The notes beneath the pieces were generated by a model. The model saw nothing but the letters and a program-made list of their open reading frames with translations, had not been told where the DNA came from and made no database searches. From contig JAKVCX010000001.1 of NCBI GenBank assembly GCA_022448525.1, forward strand, positions 360,734-424,733: DNA of 64,000 bases. Direction: 5' to 3'. Made by a program: the position numbers and the translations under genes. Every line of letters begins with the position of its first letter. The stretch's first letter is position 1. Origin of the DNA: Tenacibaculum sp. Its GTDB lineage: Bacteria > Bacteroidota > Bacteroidia > Flavobacteriales > Flavobacteriaceae. This document shows positions 18,627 through 27,851 of this stretch, piece after piece.

Positions 18627-19898
18627 ATGAGTGCACCTTTGGCAGAAAGAGTAAGACCTAAAACAATAGAAGATTATATAAGTCAGCAACATTTGGTTGG
18701 TGAAAAAGGAATTTTAACACAACATATTCGTCAAGGAATTATTCCTTCATTAATTCTATGGGGACCTCCTGGAGTTGGTAAAACAACTTTAGCAAATATT
18801 ATAGCTAATGAATCGAAAAGACCATTCTATACTTTAAGCGCAATTAGTTCTGGAGTAAAGGATGTTAGAGAAGTTATTGAAAAAGCTAAAAAAAGTAACG
18901 GTTTATTCACTCAAAAAAATCCAATTTTATTCATCGATGAAATTCATAGATTCAGTAAATCACAACAAGATTCGTTATTAGGTGCTGTTGAAAAAGGTTG
19001 GGTTACTCTTATTGGCGCAACCACTGAAAATCCGAGTTTTGAGGTTATACCAGCCCTACTCTCTCGATGTCAAGTTTATATTTTAAATTCTTTCGACAAA
19101 CAAGATCTTATAAATCTAATCAACAGAGCAATTGCCAAAGACGAGATATTATCTAATAAAACTATAAATCTTAAGGAAACTGATGCGTTATTACAAGTAT
19201 CTGGAGGTGACGCAAGAAAATTACTCAACATATTTGAGCTATTAGTAGCTTCTGAAGACAAAATTGATATTACTAATGAGTTAGTACTATCAAAAATTCA
19301 AAAGAATACGGTTAAATACGATAAAACGGGAGAACAACATTATGATATTGTTTCTGCATTTATTAAATCCATAAGAGGTAGCGATCCTAACGCAGCTGTT
19401 TATTGGTTAGCTAGAATGATTGAAGGTGGTGAAGATGTAAAATTTATCGCTAGACGAATGCTTATCGCTGCGTCAGAAGATATCGGCTTAGCTAATCCCA
19501 CCGCTCTTATACTTGCGAATAATACTTTTCAGGCCGTTTCAGTAATTGGATATCCTGAATCAAGAATAATATTAAGTCAATGTGCTGTTTATTTAGCTAA
19601 TTCTCCTAAAAGTAATGCTTCCTATATGGCTATCGGAGAAGCACAAAATTTAGTACGTAATACAGGAGATTTATCTGTCCCTCTACATTTGAGAAACGCT
19701 CCAACTAAATTGATGAAGGACTTAGATTACGGAAAAGATTACAAATACTCTCACAACTATCAAAACAACTTTGTTAATCAAGAATTTCTACCTGAAGAAA
19801 TTTCCAATACAAAACTTTATGAACCTGGAAATAATCAAAGAGAAAATAGTTTTAGAAATTCGCTAAAACAACGTTGGAAAGACAAATACAATTATTAA
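18627..19898 (+). CDS. rarA: Replication-associated recombination AAA+ ATPase RarA (MgsA)
   Basis: This 423-residue clamp-loader-like ATPase acts at stalled replication forks. Residues 1-30 ([22 protein letters not shown]) are the family opening. Walker A is GPPGVGKTT at 46-54 and Walker B is [10 protein letters not shown] at 100-109. Sensor-1 [10 protein letters not shown], the arginine-finger region [10 protein letters not shown] and the C-terminal tetramerisation domain ([23 protein letters not shown]) are all present. Length is normal for the family. The last 4 bp overlap the convergent gene at 19895. Confidence 0.96.
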   Translation: MSAPLAERVRPKTIEDYISQQHLVGEKGILTQHIRQGIIPSLILWGPPGVGKTTLANIIANESKRPFYTLSAISSGVKDVREVIEKAKKSNGLFTQKNPILFIDEIHRFSKSQQDSLLGAVEKGWVTLIGATTENPSFEVIPALLSRCQVYILNSFDKQDLINLINRAIAKDEILSNKTINLKETDALLQVSGGDARKLLNIFELLVASEDKIDITNELVLSKIQKNTVKYDKTGEQHYDIVSAFIKSIRGSDPNAAVYWLARMIEGGEDVKFIARRMLIAASEDIGLANPTALILANNTFQAVSVIGYPESRIILSQCAVYLANSPKSNASYMAIGEAQNLVRNTGDLSVPLHLRNAPTKLMKDLDYGKDYKYSHNYQNNFVNQEFLPEEISNTKLYEPGNNQRENSFRNSLKQRWKDKYNY

Positions 19899-20638
19899 AA
19901 TTCAACCTTCATAACTTTGGTTTGAATCATTCCGCCTTTGTAATACTGAGCAGACCATGTACCTTGATCATTCTTTAATAAGATACCATTTTTGTCTTTA
20001 ATAATAAATACGTCAGGACTAGATGTGTTTAATAATTCAAATACAATTCTCCCATCTTTACCCTTGAGATGATATCCATTACTCGTCTTAACAGCAAAAA
20101 TATCAGATGTCAATTCAGTTTTAGTACTGTCGACATTGTCTTTAACAATTTCTATATTCTTATCTCTCTTAACGGAAACATTTAAGTCTCTCTTTATTAC
20201 AGTACTTTTTTTAAGAGGTTCGTACTTATAATTTAATCGTTTTATGGAGCTAAATGACTTTCTTAAAGCTTCTTGATAAGCTCTTTTGTATTCTTTAATT
20301 TTACTTTTCCCCTCATCCGCTCTAAAAATCATTTCATTGTAACAATCCTTTAAAACTAAAGTTAGTTTAGTTGAAAACATTCCTGAACCATCTACTAATT
20401 GAGCTCTAAGTGCTAAACATTTATTTAACGCTAAGTCTTTTGGCAAATCATCTTCATTTAAAAATGCAGTAAAACCATTTTTATTAAATAAAAACTTAGC
20501 TAAGCTACTTGTTTGATATTTATCAGCTTCGTCAAAAGCCTCCATTTGTCTTGGAACAACAATGTATTTATAATTGTTGATATTTTTCTGTCCAAATACA
20601 GAAACCGAAATCAATAAAAAAACAAGTAAACTTTTCAT
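19895..20638 (-). CDS. Secreted/periplasmic protein of unknown function (247 aa)
   Basis: A signal peptide (MKSLLVFLLISVSVFGQ) is followed by an alpha/beta domain with YKYIVVPRQMEAFDEADKYQ near its start and two cysteines (ALNKC; LKDC). The C-terminal part is lysine- and aspartate-rich and then beta-rich (YHLKGKDGRIVFELLN). I recognise no named domain; the N-terminal pattern looks like one of the conserved Flavobacteriaceae unknown families. It is the last gene of the minus-strand run yjjG, lipoprotein, DUF5723 barrel, this gene, separated by only 2 bp from the DUF5723 gene. A role tied to that outer-membrane protein is possible. Confidence 0.7.
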   Translation of the reverse strand: MKSLLVFLLISVSVFGQKNINNYKYIVVPRQMEAFDEADKYQTSSLAKFLFNKNGFTAFLNEDDLPKDLALNKCLALRAQLVDGSGMFSTKLTLVLKDCYNEMIFRADEGKSKIKEYKRAYQEALRKSFSSIKRLNYKYEPLKKSTVIKRDLNVSVKRDKNIEIVKDNVDSTKTELTSDIFAVKTSNGYHLKGKDGRIVFELLNTSSPDVFIIKDKNGILLKNDQGTWSAQYYKGGMIQTKVMKVEF

Positions 20639-20640
20639 AT

Positions 20641-22014
20641 TTATTTAAATAATATATTTATACCAAACTGAACAGAAGCACTATTCGCATCTGCAATATC
20701 GGAAAGATTAAATATATTATCAACTGCTCCATAAAGATTTACCTTCCAAATATGAGCTGAAATACCAATTCCGAAATTGGTGTAAGAAAAATCATCAACT
20801 GTGTAGGTAACCCTTGAACTTAATTTTTCAGAAAACTTTCTTTGATAAAAACCTGTAAATGCAAACTGTGGACCAATGGGACGAATTACTGAGTATAACT
20901 GTGCTCCTACGGCATTATCGTAATAACTATGATAAGATATATCGGAACAACTTTCTTCTCTTCTAGACTTTCCAAAATAATGATGTAAAGCAGCGTTGAA
21001 TTTCATTGGTCTCATTACAGAATACGATTCTTTGTTTTCGCTACGAGGAACACTTGCACTAATATCATCATTTAAATCTTGCCAATAATTAGGGTTACTA
21101 CCGTCGTATTGAAATTCAATACCAGAAAAAACATAATCTCCTGTTACAGTTCCATTTCTCAATAGATCAGAATAATTAATGAATCCAATATCCAATAAAC
21201 TTGCAGAGAATTCAGTTTGTTCATCCATTTGATATGTAAAACCAATGTCTATTCCTAATCCTAAATTCGGACCTAAAAAAGTTTTACTCAATACATCCGA
21301 CACCTCAATATCGAATTCATTATCAGAACCATAAAATCCTGATGAATAACCAGCTAAATCGAGTCCACTTAAAGTATGTTCATAGATTCCATTTGTACCT
21401 AATCTTGTTGTAAAACTCCCTTGATTATCATTGGTTAATACATTTAACGAACCAGAATAAATTTTTAATCGAACTCCTGCAGTAAAACGTTCATTAATTT
21501 TTCTTGAAATCCCCGCATGTAAAACTCCTAATACATCAGCTTTTGTACTAAATCTTGAGAATAAGAAACTTCTATTCAAATTAGGAGCATTTCCATCGCG
21601 TAATAATTCAAGAAAATCCCTTGGTATTATTGAAAAGACATCTACTTCAGTATAAAAACCAACACTTAAATAGTCTTTATCGTTCATTTGATAACCAGCA
21701 TTGATAATTTCTACTTGAGTATTCAAAGCGATATAATCATTATTATCTAATTGATTTAAGACATTATCTAACTTAGTATTAAAATCAACATTATCATTTC
21801 TAAACAAATCAGCAATTGTAAATCCCGACATATTTGCCTGTACTGAAATTCCCGAAAGTAACGGAACTCCCACATGATATTTATAATTTGTTTTTGCTCC
21901 AGGATTTAACAACAAGGTCTGAGGAATGTTGTCAAAACCATATAAGATTTGCTTATTCTGCGATGTTACAACAACAGTAAATAACATCAATAAAATTGAG
22001 AAAATTCTATTCAT
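20641..22014 (-). CDS. DUF5723-family outer membrane beta-barrel protein
   Basis: This 457-residue protein has a signal peptide (MNRIFSILLMLFTVVVTSQ) and alternating beta-strand sequence throughout. The opening QILYGFDNIPQTLLLNPGAKTNYKYHVGVPLLSGISVQ is characteristic of the Bacteroidota DUF5723 family. The protein ends with an aromatic residue (FGINILFK), consistent with an outer-membrane barrel. Its function is unknown. It sits between a lipoprotein (4 bp upstream) and an unknown exported protein (2 bp downstream), which suggests an envelope complex made from one mRNA. Confidence 0.8.
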   Translation of the reverse strand: MNRIFSILLMLFTVVVTSQNKQILYGFDNIPQTLLLNPGAKTNYKYHVGVPLLSGISVQANMSGFTIADLFRNDNVDFNTKLDNVLNQLDNNDYIALNTQVEIINAGYQMNDKDYLSVGFYTEVDVFSIIPRDFLELLRDGNAPNLNRSFLFSRFSTKADVLGVLHAGISRKINERFTAGVRLKIYSGSLNVLTNDNQGSFTTRLGTNGIYEHTLSGLDLAGYSSGFYGSDNEFDIEVSDVLSKTFLGPNLGLGIDIGFTYQMDEQTEFSASLLDIGFINYSDLLRNGTVTGDYVFSGIEFQYDGSNPNYWQDLNDDISASVPRSENKESYSVMRPMKFNAALHHYFGKSRREESCSDISYHSYYDNAVGAQLYSVIRPIGPQFAFTGFYQRKFSEKLSSRVTYTVDDFSYTNFGIGISAHIWKVNLYGAVDNIFNLSDIADANSASVQFGINILFK

Positions 22015-22017
22015 ATT

Positions 22018-22575
22018 TTAGTTACTATTATTAAATGAAAAATAAAATGTGCCTGCAGATTTAAAATCAAATGAAGTCGGAACATTTATATCTATTGAAG
22101 ATCCATCAGAACTTGGTAATAGAGTTAATTCTACTTGAATTTTTCTGGTATTCAAAAACTCTGGATTATTAGCAACAATGATCTCATTCTCTTGAACAAA
22201 ACTAGTATTGTTAGCATCAATATTTAGAGTAATATCGTTATTTGTACTCACATCATTATTATCTAAAAAAATGAAATTAATCCTAAAATCACGATTAAAT
22301 TGATTATTTACCTCAAAACGAAATACTGCTCTATCTAAATCATTTCGAGCTATTCCATTATCCAATATAGAAACCACTGAAGTTTGAGTAATAGTTCCTA
22401 CCTCACTTCCTCCAACTACTAAATCATTTTGGGTAATATTTGTATTAACTAAGGACACTGCAACAACTGGTGAAATGTTTGCATCTTCCGCTTGACTAAA
22501 GTCTATATTATCTACACAACTTCCTAGAATTAGGGATAAGAAAGCTAGTAAACAATAAAATTGTTTTTTTCTCAT
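22018..22575 (-). CDS. Small lipoprotein of unknown function
   Basis: This 185-residue protein has a lipobox (LILGSC, Cys20). The rest is beta-rich and Asn/Asp-rich (FRINFIFLDNNDVSTNNDITL), with the look of a single immunoglobulin-like domain. No family could be assigned. It lies 4 bp upstream of the DUF5723 barrel gene and 33 bp downstream of yjjG in the same operon, so it probably acts at the outer membrane with the barrel. Confidence 0.75.
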   Translation of the reverse strand: MRKKQFYCLLAFLSLILGSCVDNIDFSQAEDANISPVVAVSLVNTNITQNDLVVGGSEVGTITQTSVVSILDNGIARNDLDRAVFRFEVNNQFNRDFRINFIFLDNNDVSTNNDITLNIDANNTSFVQENEIIVANNPEFLNTRKIQVELTLLPSSDGSSIDINVPTSFDFKSAGTFYFSFNNSN

Positions 22576-22608
22576 AAATCGTACTCTTAATTTTCAACGG
22601 GTAAATAT

Positions 22609-23292
22609 CTATAAATATTGTTTGATTTCAGATAAAGCTTGAACACTTATAACTCTTTCATCAACACTTCGTATATCTTTAAACAGATGTATTGGAGAAA
22701 TCCCTACTGCTAATGCACCTAAAACATCCGCTTCTAAACTATCTCCAATCATAATTGACATATTAGCAGAAACATTAGCTTCCTTTAAGGCAAATTCAAA
22801 AACTTTAGGATTTGGCTTTTTCACACCAACGCTTTCTGAAGTAACAACGACCTTAAAATAATCATTTATTTGTGATTTTTCAAGTTTAATTTTTTGAACC
22901 TCCTCAAATCCATTGGTTATAATATGTAAATTATATTTATCTTTTAAGTAGTCAAGAAGATCTTTGGCTCCATCAAGAAGATGGTTAAACATGGGTAAAT
23001 AAGTAATATAATCTTCTGAAATTTGATTAATTAGTTCATCACTAATTTTAAAATTCAATTTATCAAAAGTTGTTTTTAATCTTTTATATCTAAGCTCAAC
23101 CTTACCAATTTTTTCATCACGATAAAGTCTCCAGTATTCTAAATTGATTGGTTCATATACTTCAAGAAATTTATCTATGTCAATTTCGATATCCTGTTCT
23201 TTAAAAATCTTCTTAAAAGTAAGTCCTGAATTTTTATCAAAATCCCATAAAGTATGGTCTAAATCGAAGAATATATCTGTAATTTCTGTCAT
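22609..23292 (-). CDS. yjjG: YjjG-family HAD hydrolase (non-canonical pyrimidine nucleotidase)
   Basis: This 227-residue HAD-superfamily phosphatase begins MTEITDIFFDLDHTLWDF. The catalytic aspartates of the DxD motif are D10 and D12. HAD motif II is IITNGF and motifs III/IV are KKPNPKVF and MIGDSLEADV. The DLDHTLWDF opening followed by a helical cap is typical of the YjjG group, which dephosphorylates nucleoside 5'-monophosphates including non-canonical pyrimidines. An upstream TTG start is rejected because that TTG is part of the -7 promoter box. The gene heads the operon with the lipoprotein and DUF5723 barrel. Confidence 0.9.
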   Translation of the reverse strand: MTEITDIFFDLDHTLWDFDKNSGLTFKKIFKEQDIEIDIDKFLEVYEPINLEYWRLYRDEKIGKVELRYKRLKTTFDKLNFKISDELINQISEDYITYLPMFNHLLDGAKDLLDYLKDKYNLHIITNGFEEVQKIKLEKSQINDYFKVVVTSESVGVKKPNPKVFEFALKEANVSANMSIMIGDSLEADVLGALAVGISPIHLFKDIRSVDERVISVQALSEIKQYL

Positions 23293-23295
23293 ACT

Positions 23296-23303
23296 CAAAT
23301 TTA
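23296..23303 (-). promoter_or_regulatory. -7 promoter element of yjjG
   Basis: On the minus strand this reads TAAATTTG, an exact TAnnTTTG match, followed by AGT and the ATG at 23292. Only 3 nt separate box and start codon, which predicts a leaderless mRNA for the first gene of the operon. Confidence 0.6.
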
Positions 23304-23448
23304 ACTATATCTAAATTAGTAGTGGGTATAATTCCGTTAAATTATTTATCAAACTGTAATACTATTCTTAAAATTTTCACAGCATTTTAACGGCAAAATA
23401 TTTCAAAAATCTAAAAAACATATATCTTGCGTCCTTTTCTAAAACTTT

Positions 23449-24534
23449 ATGCAACTATCAGAGTTTTTTAATTTGTTTTTAATTGTAAGCGCAATTCATG
23501 GATTCGTATTTAGTTTTTTCCTTTTCAAAAAAACAGGTTTAGATAAAAATACAATTTTCCTGAATTTATTGATTCTCGTAATCGCCCTGAACAACTTACA
23601 GTCTTGGCTTTTAGCTAAAGAATTTTTAGTTCTAGATTACATACAAATTCCTTGGCATTTTTTAATAGCTCCCCTATTCTATTCGTTTGTTATTAATTAT
23701 TTACAAATTGAAAAACGTTTTTTTAATATTATTAAGGTCTTATTTCCTTTTTTTTTAATTAGTATCATCTTTCAAGTAGTTTCTTTTTCGTTCATAAAAG
23801 ATTCTGCATCTCCCGCAGAATATGATTTATTTTATGAGAAGTACACTTCTATTGAAGAACTAATTAGTTTTATTATCTCCATCAGCATCTTCTTTTACTG
23901 TTACCATATAATTAGATATAAAAAAGATCTTTTTAAAGGTGTTTTGAGCTACGATAGCTTAAAATGGCTAAATACTTTTATTTTCTTAGCGCTTATCTCT
24001 TACGCTCTATGGGCACTTGCAGTTGGTGTTAAGTTTTCACTTCAATTTAAAAACTTCATTGCCTTTTATTACCCATTAAGAGTAATGACAACTGTACTTA
24101 TATATTGGTTAGGTTACGAATTGGTGTATATGCTTCGTCAGGTAAAAGAAAGGAAACTAATTCGTCAGAATAATTTAAAGAAAACAGATGTACAACAGAA
24201 TAATAATCTTCAGAAATTTAAAGATTTTGAAGATTACATCATCAACAACAGAAGATTTTTGGACAACTTACTAAGCTTAGAAACTTTGGCAAATGAGCTT
24301 AGAATTAGCACCAGTCAACTTTCTAAAGTAATCAACGAACAGAGTTCAAAAAACTTCAACCAATTAATCAATGAATATCGTGTAAATTATTCTAAAGAAT
24401 TACTCAAAAATAAAGAGTATGACCTTTACACTATAACCTCAATTGCGTTAGAATCTGGTTTTAATTCAAAATCTACCTTTTACAATGCCTTTAAAAAACA
24501 CACAGGCGTAACACCCACACAATTCAGAAGTTAA
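23449..24534 (+). CDS. AraC-family transcriptional regulator with multi-pass membrane N-terminus
   Basis: In this 361-residue protein residues 1-225 contain about seven hydrophobic segments (FFNLFLIVSAIHGFVFSFFLF; LNLLILVIALNNLQSWLL and others) forming a membrane sensor. A charged linker (QVKERKLIRQNNLKKTD) and a C-terminal AraC DNA-binding domain (about 255-361) follow. Both helix-turn-helix units are visible: LSLETLANELRISTSQLSKVINE and TITSIALESGFNSKSTFYNAFKKHTGVTPTQF. It probably senses an envelope or membrane signal. It is divergent from yjjG and lies 112 bp upstream of the outer-membrane-protein gene, a plausible but unproven target. Confidence 0.88.
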   Translation: MQLSEFFNLFLIVSAIHGFVFSFFLFKKTGLDKNTIFLNLLILVIALNNLQSWLLAKEFLVLDYIQIPWHFLIAPLFYSFVINYLQIEKRFFNIIKVLFPFFLISIIFQVVSFSFIKDSASPAEYDLFYEKYTSIEELISFIISISIFFYCYHIIRYKKDLFKGVLSYDSLKWLNTFIFLALISYALWALAVGVKFSLQFKNFIAFYYPLRVMTTVLIYWLGYELVYMLRQVKERKLIRQNNLKKTDVQQNNNLQKFKDFEDYIINNRRFLDNLLSLETLANELRISTSQLSKVINEQSSKNFNQLINEYRVNYSKELLKNKEYDLYTITSIALESGFNSKSTFYNAFKKHTGVTPTQFRS

Positions 24535-24622
24535 CTAAGTTTACAGGAGTCCAGATTCACGTAAATCTATCCAGTTTTTAGCATCTTGGATGATTTTGGA
24601 CATGTAATTCCCTTCATGAATC

Positions 24623-24630
24623 TAGTTTTG
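24623..24630 (+). promoter_or_regulatory. -7 promoter element before the outer-membrane-protein gene
   Basis: TAGTTTTG is an exact TAnnTTTG match, 16 nt upstream of the ATG at 24647. The gene is therefore likely transcribed independently of the AraC gene. Confidence 0.5.
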
Positions 24631-24646
24631 GCAAAAACTAAATATC

Positions 24647-25258
24647 ATGAATAATTACCTAAAAACTACATCCGCAAAAAAATCTCAAAAGAGAAAAAAA
24701 ACAAATTATTTCGTGCCTGTTTTTCTATTTGCATTATCATTATTTTCCACTAATGTAAATGCACAAGAAAAAGAAGAAGTAAGCCAAATTAAAGGAAACA
24801 ATGAACTAAAGATTAATGGCCTTTATTTAGTTGCCGGCGGTGCAGAAATTACTTATGAAAGAATTTTAAGTGATGAAACTGCTCTTGGACTTTCTATTGC
24901 ATTTGATATTGACAACGACAACTTTTATAATTTCGGAGCTTTCCCTTACTACAGATTCTATTTTGGTAAAAAAAGAGCAGGAGGTTTTTTCGTAGAAGGA
25001 AACGGTGCTGTTCTTGTAGATGAGTTCGAAAAAGAAGTAACAATAACTACCAACGGAAATAATGGTTCTATCAATATTAATGACATAGGGGATCTTAAAA
25101 CTAGATTCGGGCTAGGGATTGCAGTTGGTGGAAAATTCTTATCAAGAAATGGCTGGATTGGTGAACTTTCTTTAGGATTTGGAAGAGTATTTGGAGTGGA
25201 AAATGACGCTTCAAAAGTTTATTCAAGAGCAGGAATTACTATCGGAAAAAGATTTTAA
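24647..25258 (+). CDS. DUF3575-like small outer membrane protein
   Basis: This 203-residue protein has a lysine-rich N-terminal extension (KTTSAKKSQKRKKTN) before its hydrophobic signal core ending VNAQ. The mature part is a predicted 8-strand barrel: NELKINGLYLVAGGAEITYERILS, FPYYRFYFGKK, GGFFVEGNGAVLV and a terminal GITIGKRF. The opening resembles DUF3575-type barrels, which are lipocalin/OmpW-like in size. Function is unknown. A hairpin terminator follows at 25284-25323. Confidence 0.75.
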   Translation: MNNYLKTTSAKKSQKRKKTNYFVPVFLFALSLFSTNVNAQEKEEVSQIKGNNELKINGLYLVAGGAEITYERILSDETALGLSIAFDIDNDNFYNFGAFPYYRFYFGKKRAGGFFVEGNGAVLVDEFEKEVTITTNGNNGSININDIGDLKTRFGLGIAVGGKFLSRNGWIGELSLGFGRVFGVENDASKVYSRAGITIGKRF

Positions 25259-25283
25259 ATCAACCAAGTAAGTTTAATAACTG

Positions 25284-25323
25284 AGAATGGTTGGAGATGA
25301 TGAAATCAAAGACCATTCTTTTC
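25284..25323 (+). terminator. Hairpin terminator after the outer-membrane-protein gene
   Basis: AGAATGGT (25284-25291) pairs perfectly with ACCATTCT (25312-25319), followed by TTTTC. It overlaps the longest possible start of the desaturase reading frame, which argues that desaturase translation begins downstream at 25360. Confidence 0.6.
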
Positions 25324-25359
25324 AAAAAATTGTTCAACTACTTTTTAAATCAATATTAT

Positions 25360-26433
25360 ATGGAAAATCCTAAATTTAAAAGTGTAGCATACGAGAAAGA
25401 ATTTTACAATACACTACGAAAAAGAGTTAAAAGGAATTTAACTGGCAAGCAACTAAAATACGGAGGAGTAAATTTCTGGTTAAAGGGATTATTTTGGTTC
25501 TCGGTAACTTATATTTCTTATACGTTACTTTTTCAAACGGATAACGCTTTACTTTTCTGGTTATACTACGTGCTTTTTCAAATGGCTGGCCTTTTAGTAG
25601 GTTTCAGTTTTGGACATGATGCTTCTCACAATACGGCTTTTAAAAACAAAAAAGCAAATCAAATTTTACATTTTTTCAGTTTTTTAACCGTCGGTATTGA
25701 CCCATTACTTTGGGGACTTCGACATATTAGATCGCATCATCTATATGCTAATGTAGAAGGAAGTGACATCGATATCGATAAAAATCCGTTTTTACGATTA
25801 GCACCTTCTCATCCTTGGACAAAAAAACATGCAATACAACACATTTATGCGCCTTTTGTTTATATGTTGGCTTTAGTTCATTCGGTGTTTATGGGTGACT
25901 GGATTTACTTATTTTCAAAAGATTATGAATGGATGAGATCTGGTGTAAATAAAAAAGAAATGTTAATTCGTTTTTTTCTCTTTAAAATAGTTTATTTCAG
26001 CTTAGTCCTAGCTTTACCTCTACTCTATTCTAACTTTTCAATAAGCTTTGTGGTAATCACATATCTTACAACCTCAGCTTTCACATCATTACTATTTGTG
26101 GTAATGCTCGTTGGAACTCATTTTTTTGATGAAGCTGAATATTACGAAGCTGATGAGAATGGTTTAGAATCTTCGTGGGCAGTTCATCAATTAAAAACGA
26201 GTTGTGATTGGAATCCAAATAATGCTTTTGCTAGATTTTTAAGTGGCGGATCTAACTGTCACGCTGCACATCATTTATTTCCAAATATTTGTCATACGAA
26301 CTATCACAAAATCAATTCGATTATTGAGGAAACCACAAAAGAATACGGATTTCCTTATCATAAAAAATCATTATTCGCAATGATGAAATCGCATTTCAAA
26401 CATTTGAAAAGAATGGGAAAATTGTACTATTGA
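25360..26433 (+). CDS. Membrane fatty acid desaturase
   Basis: This 357-residue integral membrane di-iron enzyme would introduce a double bond into acyl chains. Three histidine boxes are present: HDASH at 86-90, HIRSHH at 122-127 and HAAHH at 301-305. They are separated by hydrophobic segments that would span the membrane twice. The frame extends upstream to a TTG at 25291 and ATGs at 25297 and 25300, but those lie inside a terminator hairpin, so I chose the ATG at 25360 (MENPKFKSVAYEKEF). The regiospecificity is not evident. A role in membrane fluidity is likely, and a strong terminator follows. Confidence 0.9.
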   Translation: MENPKFKSVAYEKEFYNTLRKRVKRNLTGKQLKYGGVNFWLKGLFWFSVTYISYTLLFQTDNALLFWLYYVLFQMAGLLVGFSFGHDASHNTAFKNKKANQILHFFSFLTVGIDPLLWGLRHIRSHHLYANVEGSDIDIDKNPFLRLAPSHPWTKKHAIQHIYAPFVYMLALVHSVFMGDWIYLFSKDYEWMRSGVNKKEMLIRFFLFKIVYFSLVLALPLLYSNFSISFVVITYLTTSAFTSLLFVVMLVGTHFFDEAEYYEADENGLESSWAVHQLKTSCDWNPNNAFARFLSGGSNCHAAHHLFPNICHTNYHKINSIIEETTKEYGFPYHKKSLFAMMKSHFKHLKRMGKLYY

Positions 26434-26463
26434 AAAACTAAATTAGAAGTTCTTACCTCCCTA

Positions 26464-26499
26464 AAAGCGCTGTACATTATGTAAGCGCTTTCTTTTTTT
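26464..26499 (+). terminator. Rho-independent terminator after the desaturase gene
   Basis: AAAGCGCT pairs with AGCGCTTT, with an inner TACAT/ATGTA stem, and CTTTTTTT follows. This is a long, stable hairpin. Confidence 0.9.
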
Positions 26500-26525
26500 C
26501 AAAACAAATAGTTCGTAAGAATAAT

Positions 26526-26533
26526 TATATTTG
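26526..26533 (+). promoter_or_regulatory. -7 promoter element of the envelope-polymer operon
   Basis: TATATTTG is an exact TAnnTTTG match, 52 nt upstream of the flippase start. It is the only good promoter seen before the four-gene plus-strand run 26586-31158. Confidence 0.5.
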
Positions 26534-26585
26534 ATTCAAAATACAAAGCTTTACAACCAATAGTGAAGTTAAAGGAAGGGACACA

Positions 26586-27851
26586 TTGAAGGTACTCAAG
26601 AATTCATTTATTAAAAACATTCTTACACTTATTTCCGGCTCGGGTTTAAGTCAGATAATTATGTATGCATTCATTCCAGTACTCACTCGATTATTTTATG
26701 AGGAAATGTTTGGTGTGTTTATGCTTTTCTCTTCAACTGTTTTATTACTTAAACCACTGATTTCTTATCAACTTGAACTTGCTATAGTAGTTCCAGAAAC
26801 AACTAAAAAAGCAATTAATGTTTTTGCTTCTTTACTTTGTATTCTACTTATAAACTCGTTGGTTCTTTTTATTTTAATCTTTCTATTCAAAAAACCAATT
26901 GTTACATTTTTCAATTTACAAAGTCTATCCTACTTTATTTATTTTCTGCCTTTAGCTGTATTATTATATGGAGCTTCATTTGCATTTGAATATTGGAATA
27001 ATAGAAATGAGAATTTTAAAACTATTGCCAAAGCTCAATTGATAAAATCAAGCACCATGAGTATTGGACAAGTAACTACTGGATTATCCATTAAATCCAT
27101 AGGGCTCATTCCTGGGTATTTAATGGGAATGTTATTTCAAGTGATTTCTTTATTTAAAAACTCTTATTCAAGTTTACAACAAGAAATACATCATGTATCA
27201 TTTGCTGAAATGAAACAAGTATTGAAACAATATAAAGACATTCCTATTTATAGTACAATTATCAACTTTTCGAATACGCTATCTAATGAATTACCAATTC
27301 TTTTAATTACTAAATTCTTCGGTATTAAAGCTACTGGAATTTATGGACTGGCAAGTAAAGTTAGTAAAGCACCAACAGGAATTGTTCAAAACTCGGTAAG
27401 TCAAGTATTCTTCAGTAAAGCAACTCAAATAGTTAATGATCGAGGAGATTTAAAAACTTTTGTTTTAAAAACAATTAAAGGATTATTAATTTCAGGAGCT
27501 TTATTATTCTGTGGATTAGGAATTATTTCGTTCTTTTTTGAATTCATTTTTGGAAATGAATGGAAAGATGTTGGATTGTATACTAGAATTTTGATTCCTT
27601 GGTTGTTCTTCATGTTTTTATGTTCACCAATTACTCCTTTAATCACCATTTTAAATCGACAAAAAGTATTACTAGTTTTCGATATTTTATTATTAATATT
27701 TAGGTTTTTAGCTTTATATGTAGGTTTTAAACTTTATGATGACTTGATTATTTCCTTAGTCTTATTCTCAGTTGTAGGAGCAATTTTTAATATTTTTATG
27801 ATTATTTACTTAATCAATATTTCAAACAAAAAACAGATTGGATATCAATAG
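26586..27851 (+). CDS. Wzx-type polysaccharide/lipid-linked oligosaccharide flippase
   Basis: This 421-residue MOP-superfamily membrane protein has about 12 hydrophobic helices. The N-terminus (NSFIKNILTLISGSGLSQIIMYAFIPVLTRLF) is the typical first-helix pattern of Wzx/RfbX translocases, which move undecaprenyl-linked glycans across the inner membrane. The start is a TTG preceded by a purine-rich AAAGGAAGGG that may serve as a ribosome-binding site; the first internal ATG would cut helix 1. The 3' end overlaps the CapA gene by 14 bp, so the two are translationally coupled. Confidence 0.88.
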   Translation: MKVLKNSFIKNILTLISGSGLSQIIMYAFIPVLTRLFYEEMFGVFMLFSSTVLLLKPLISYQLELAIVVPETTKKAINVFASLLCILLINSLVLFILIFLFKKPIVTFFNLQSLSYFIYFLPLAVLLYGASFAFEYWNNRNENFKTIAKAQLIKSSTMSIGQVTTGLSIKSIGLIPGYLMGMLFQVISLFKNSYSSLQQEIHHVSFAEMKQVLKQYKDIPIYSTIINFSNTLSNELPILLITKFFGIKATGIYGLASKVSKAPTGIVQNSVSQVFFSKATQIVNDRGDLKTFVLKTIKGLLISGALLFCGLGIISFFFEFIFGNEWKDVGLYTRILIPWLFFMFLCSPITPLITILNRQKVLLVFDILLLIFRFLALYVGFKLYDDLIISLVLFSVVGAIFNIFMIIYLINISNKKQIGYQ

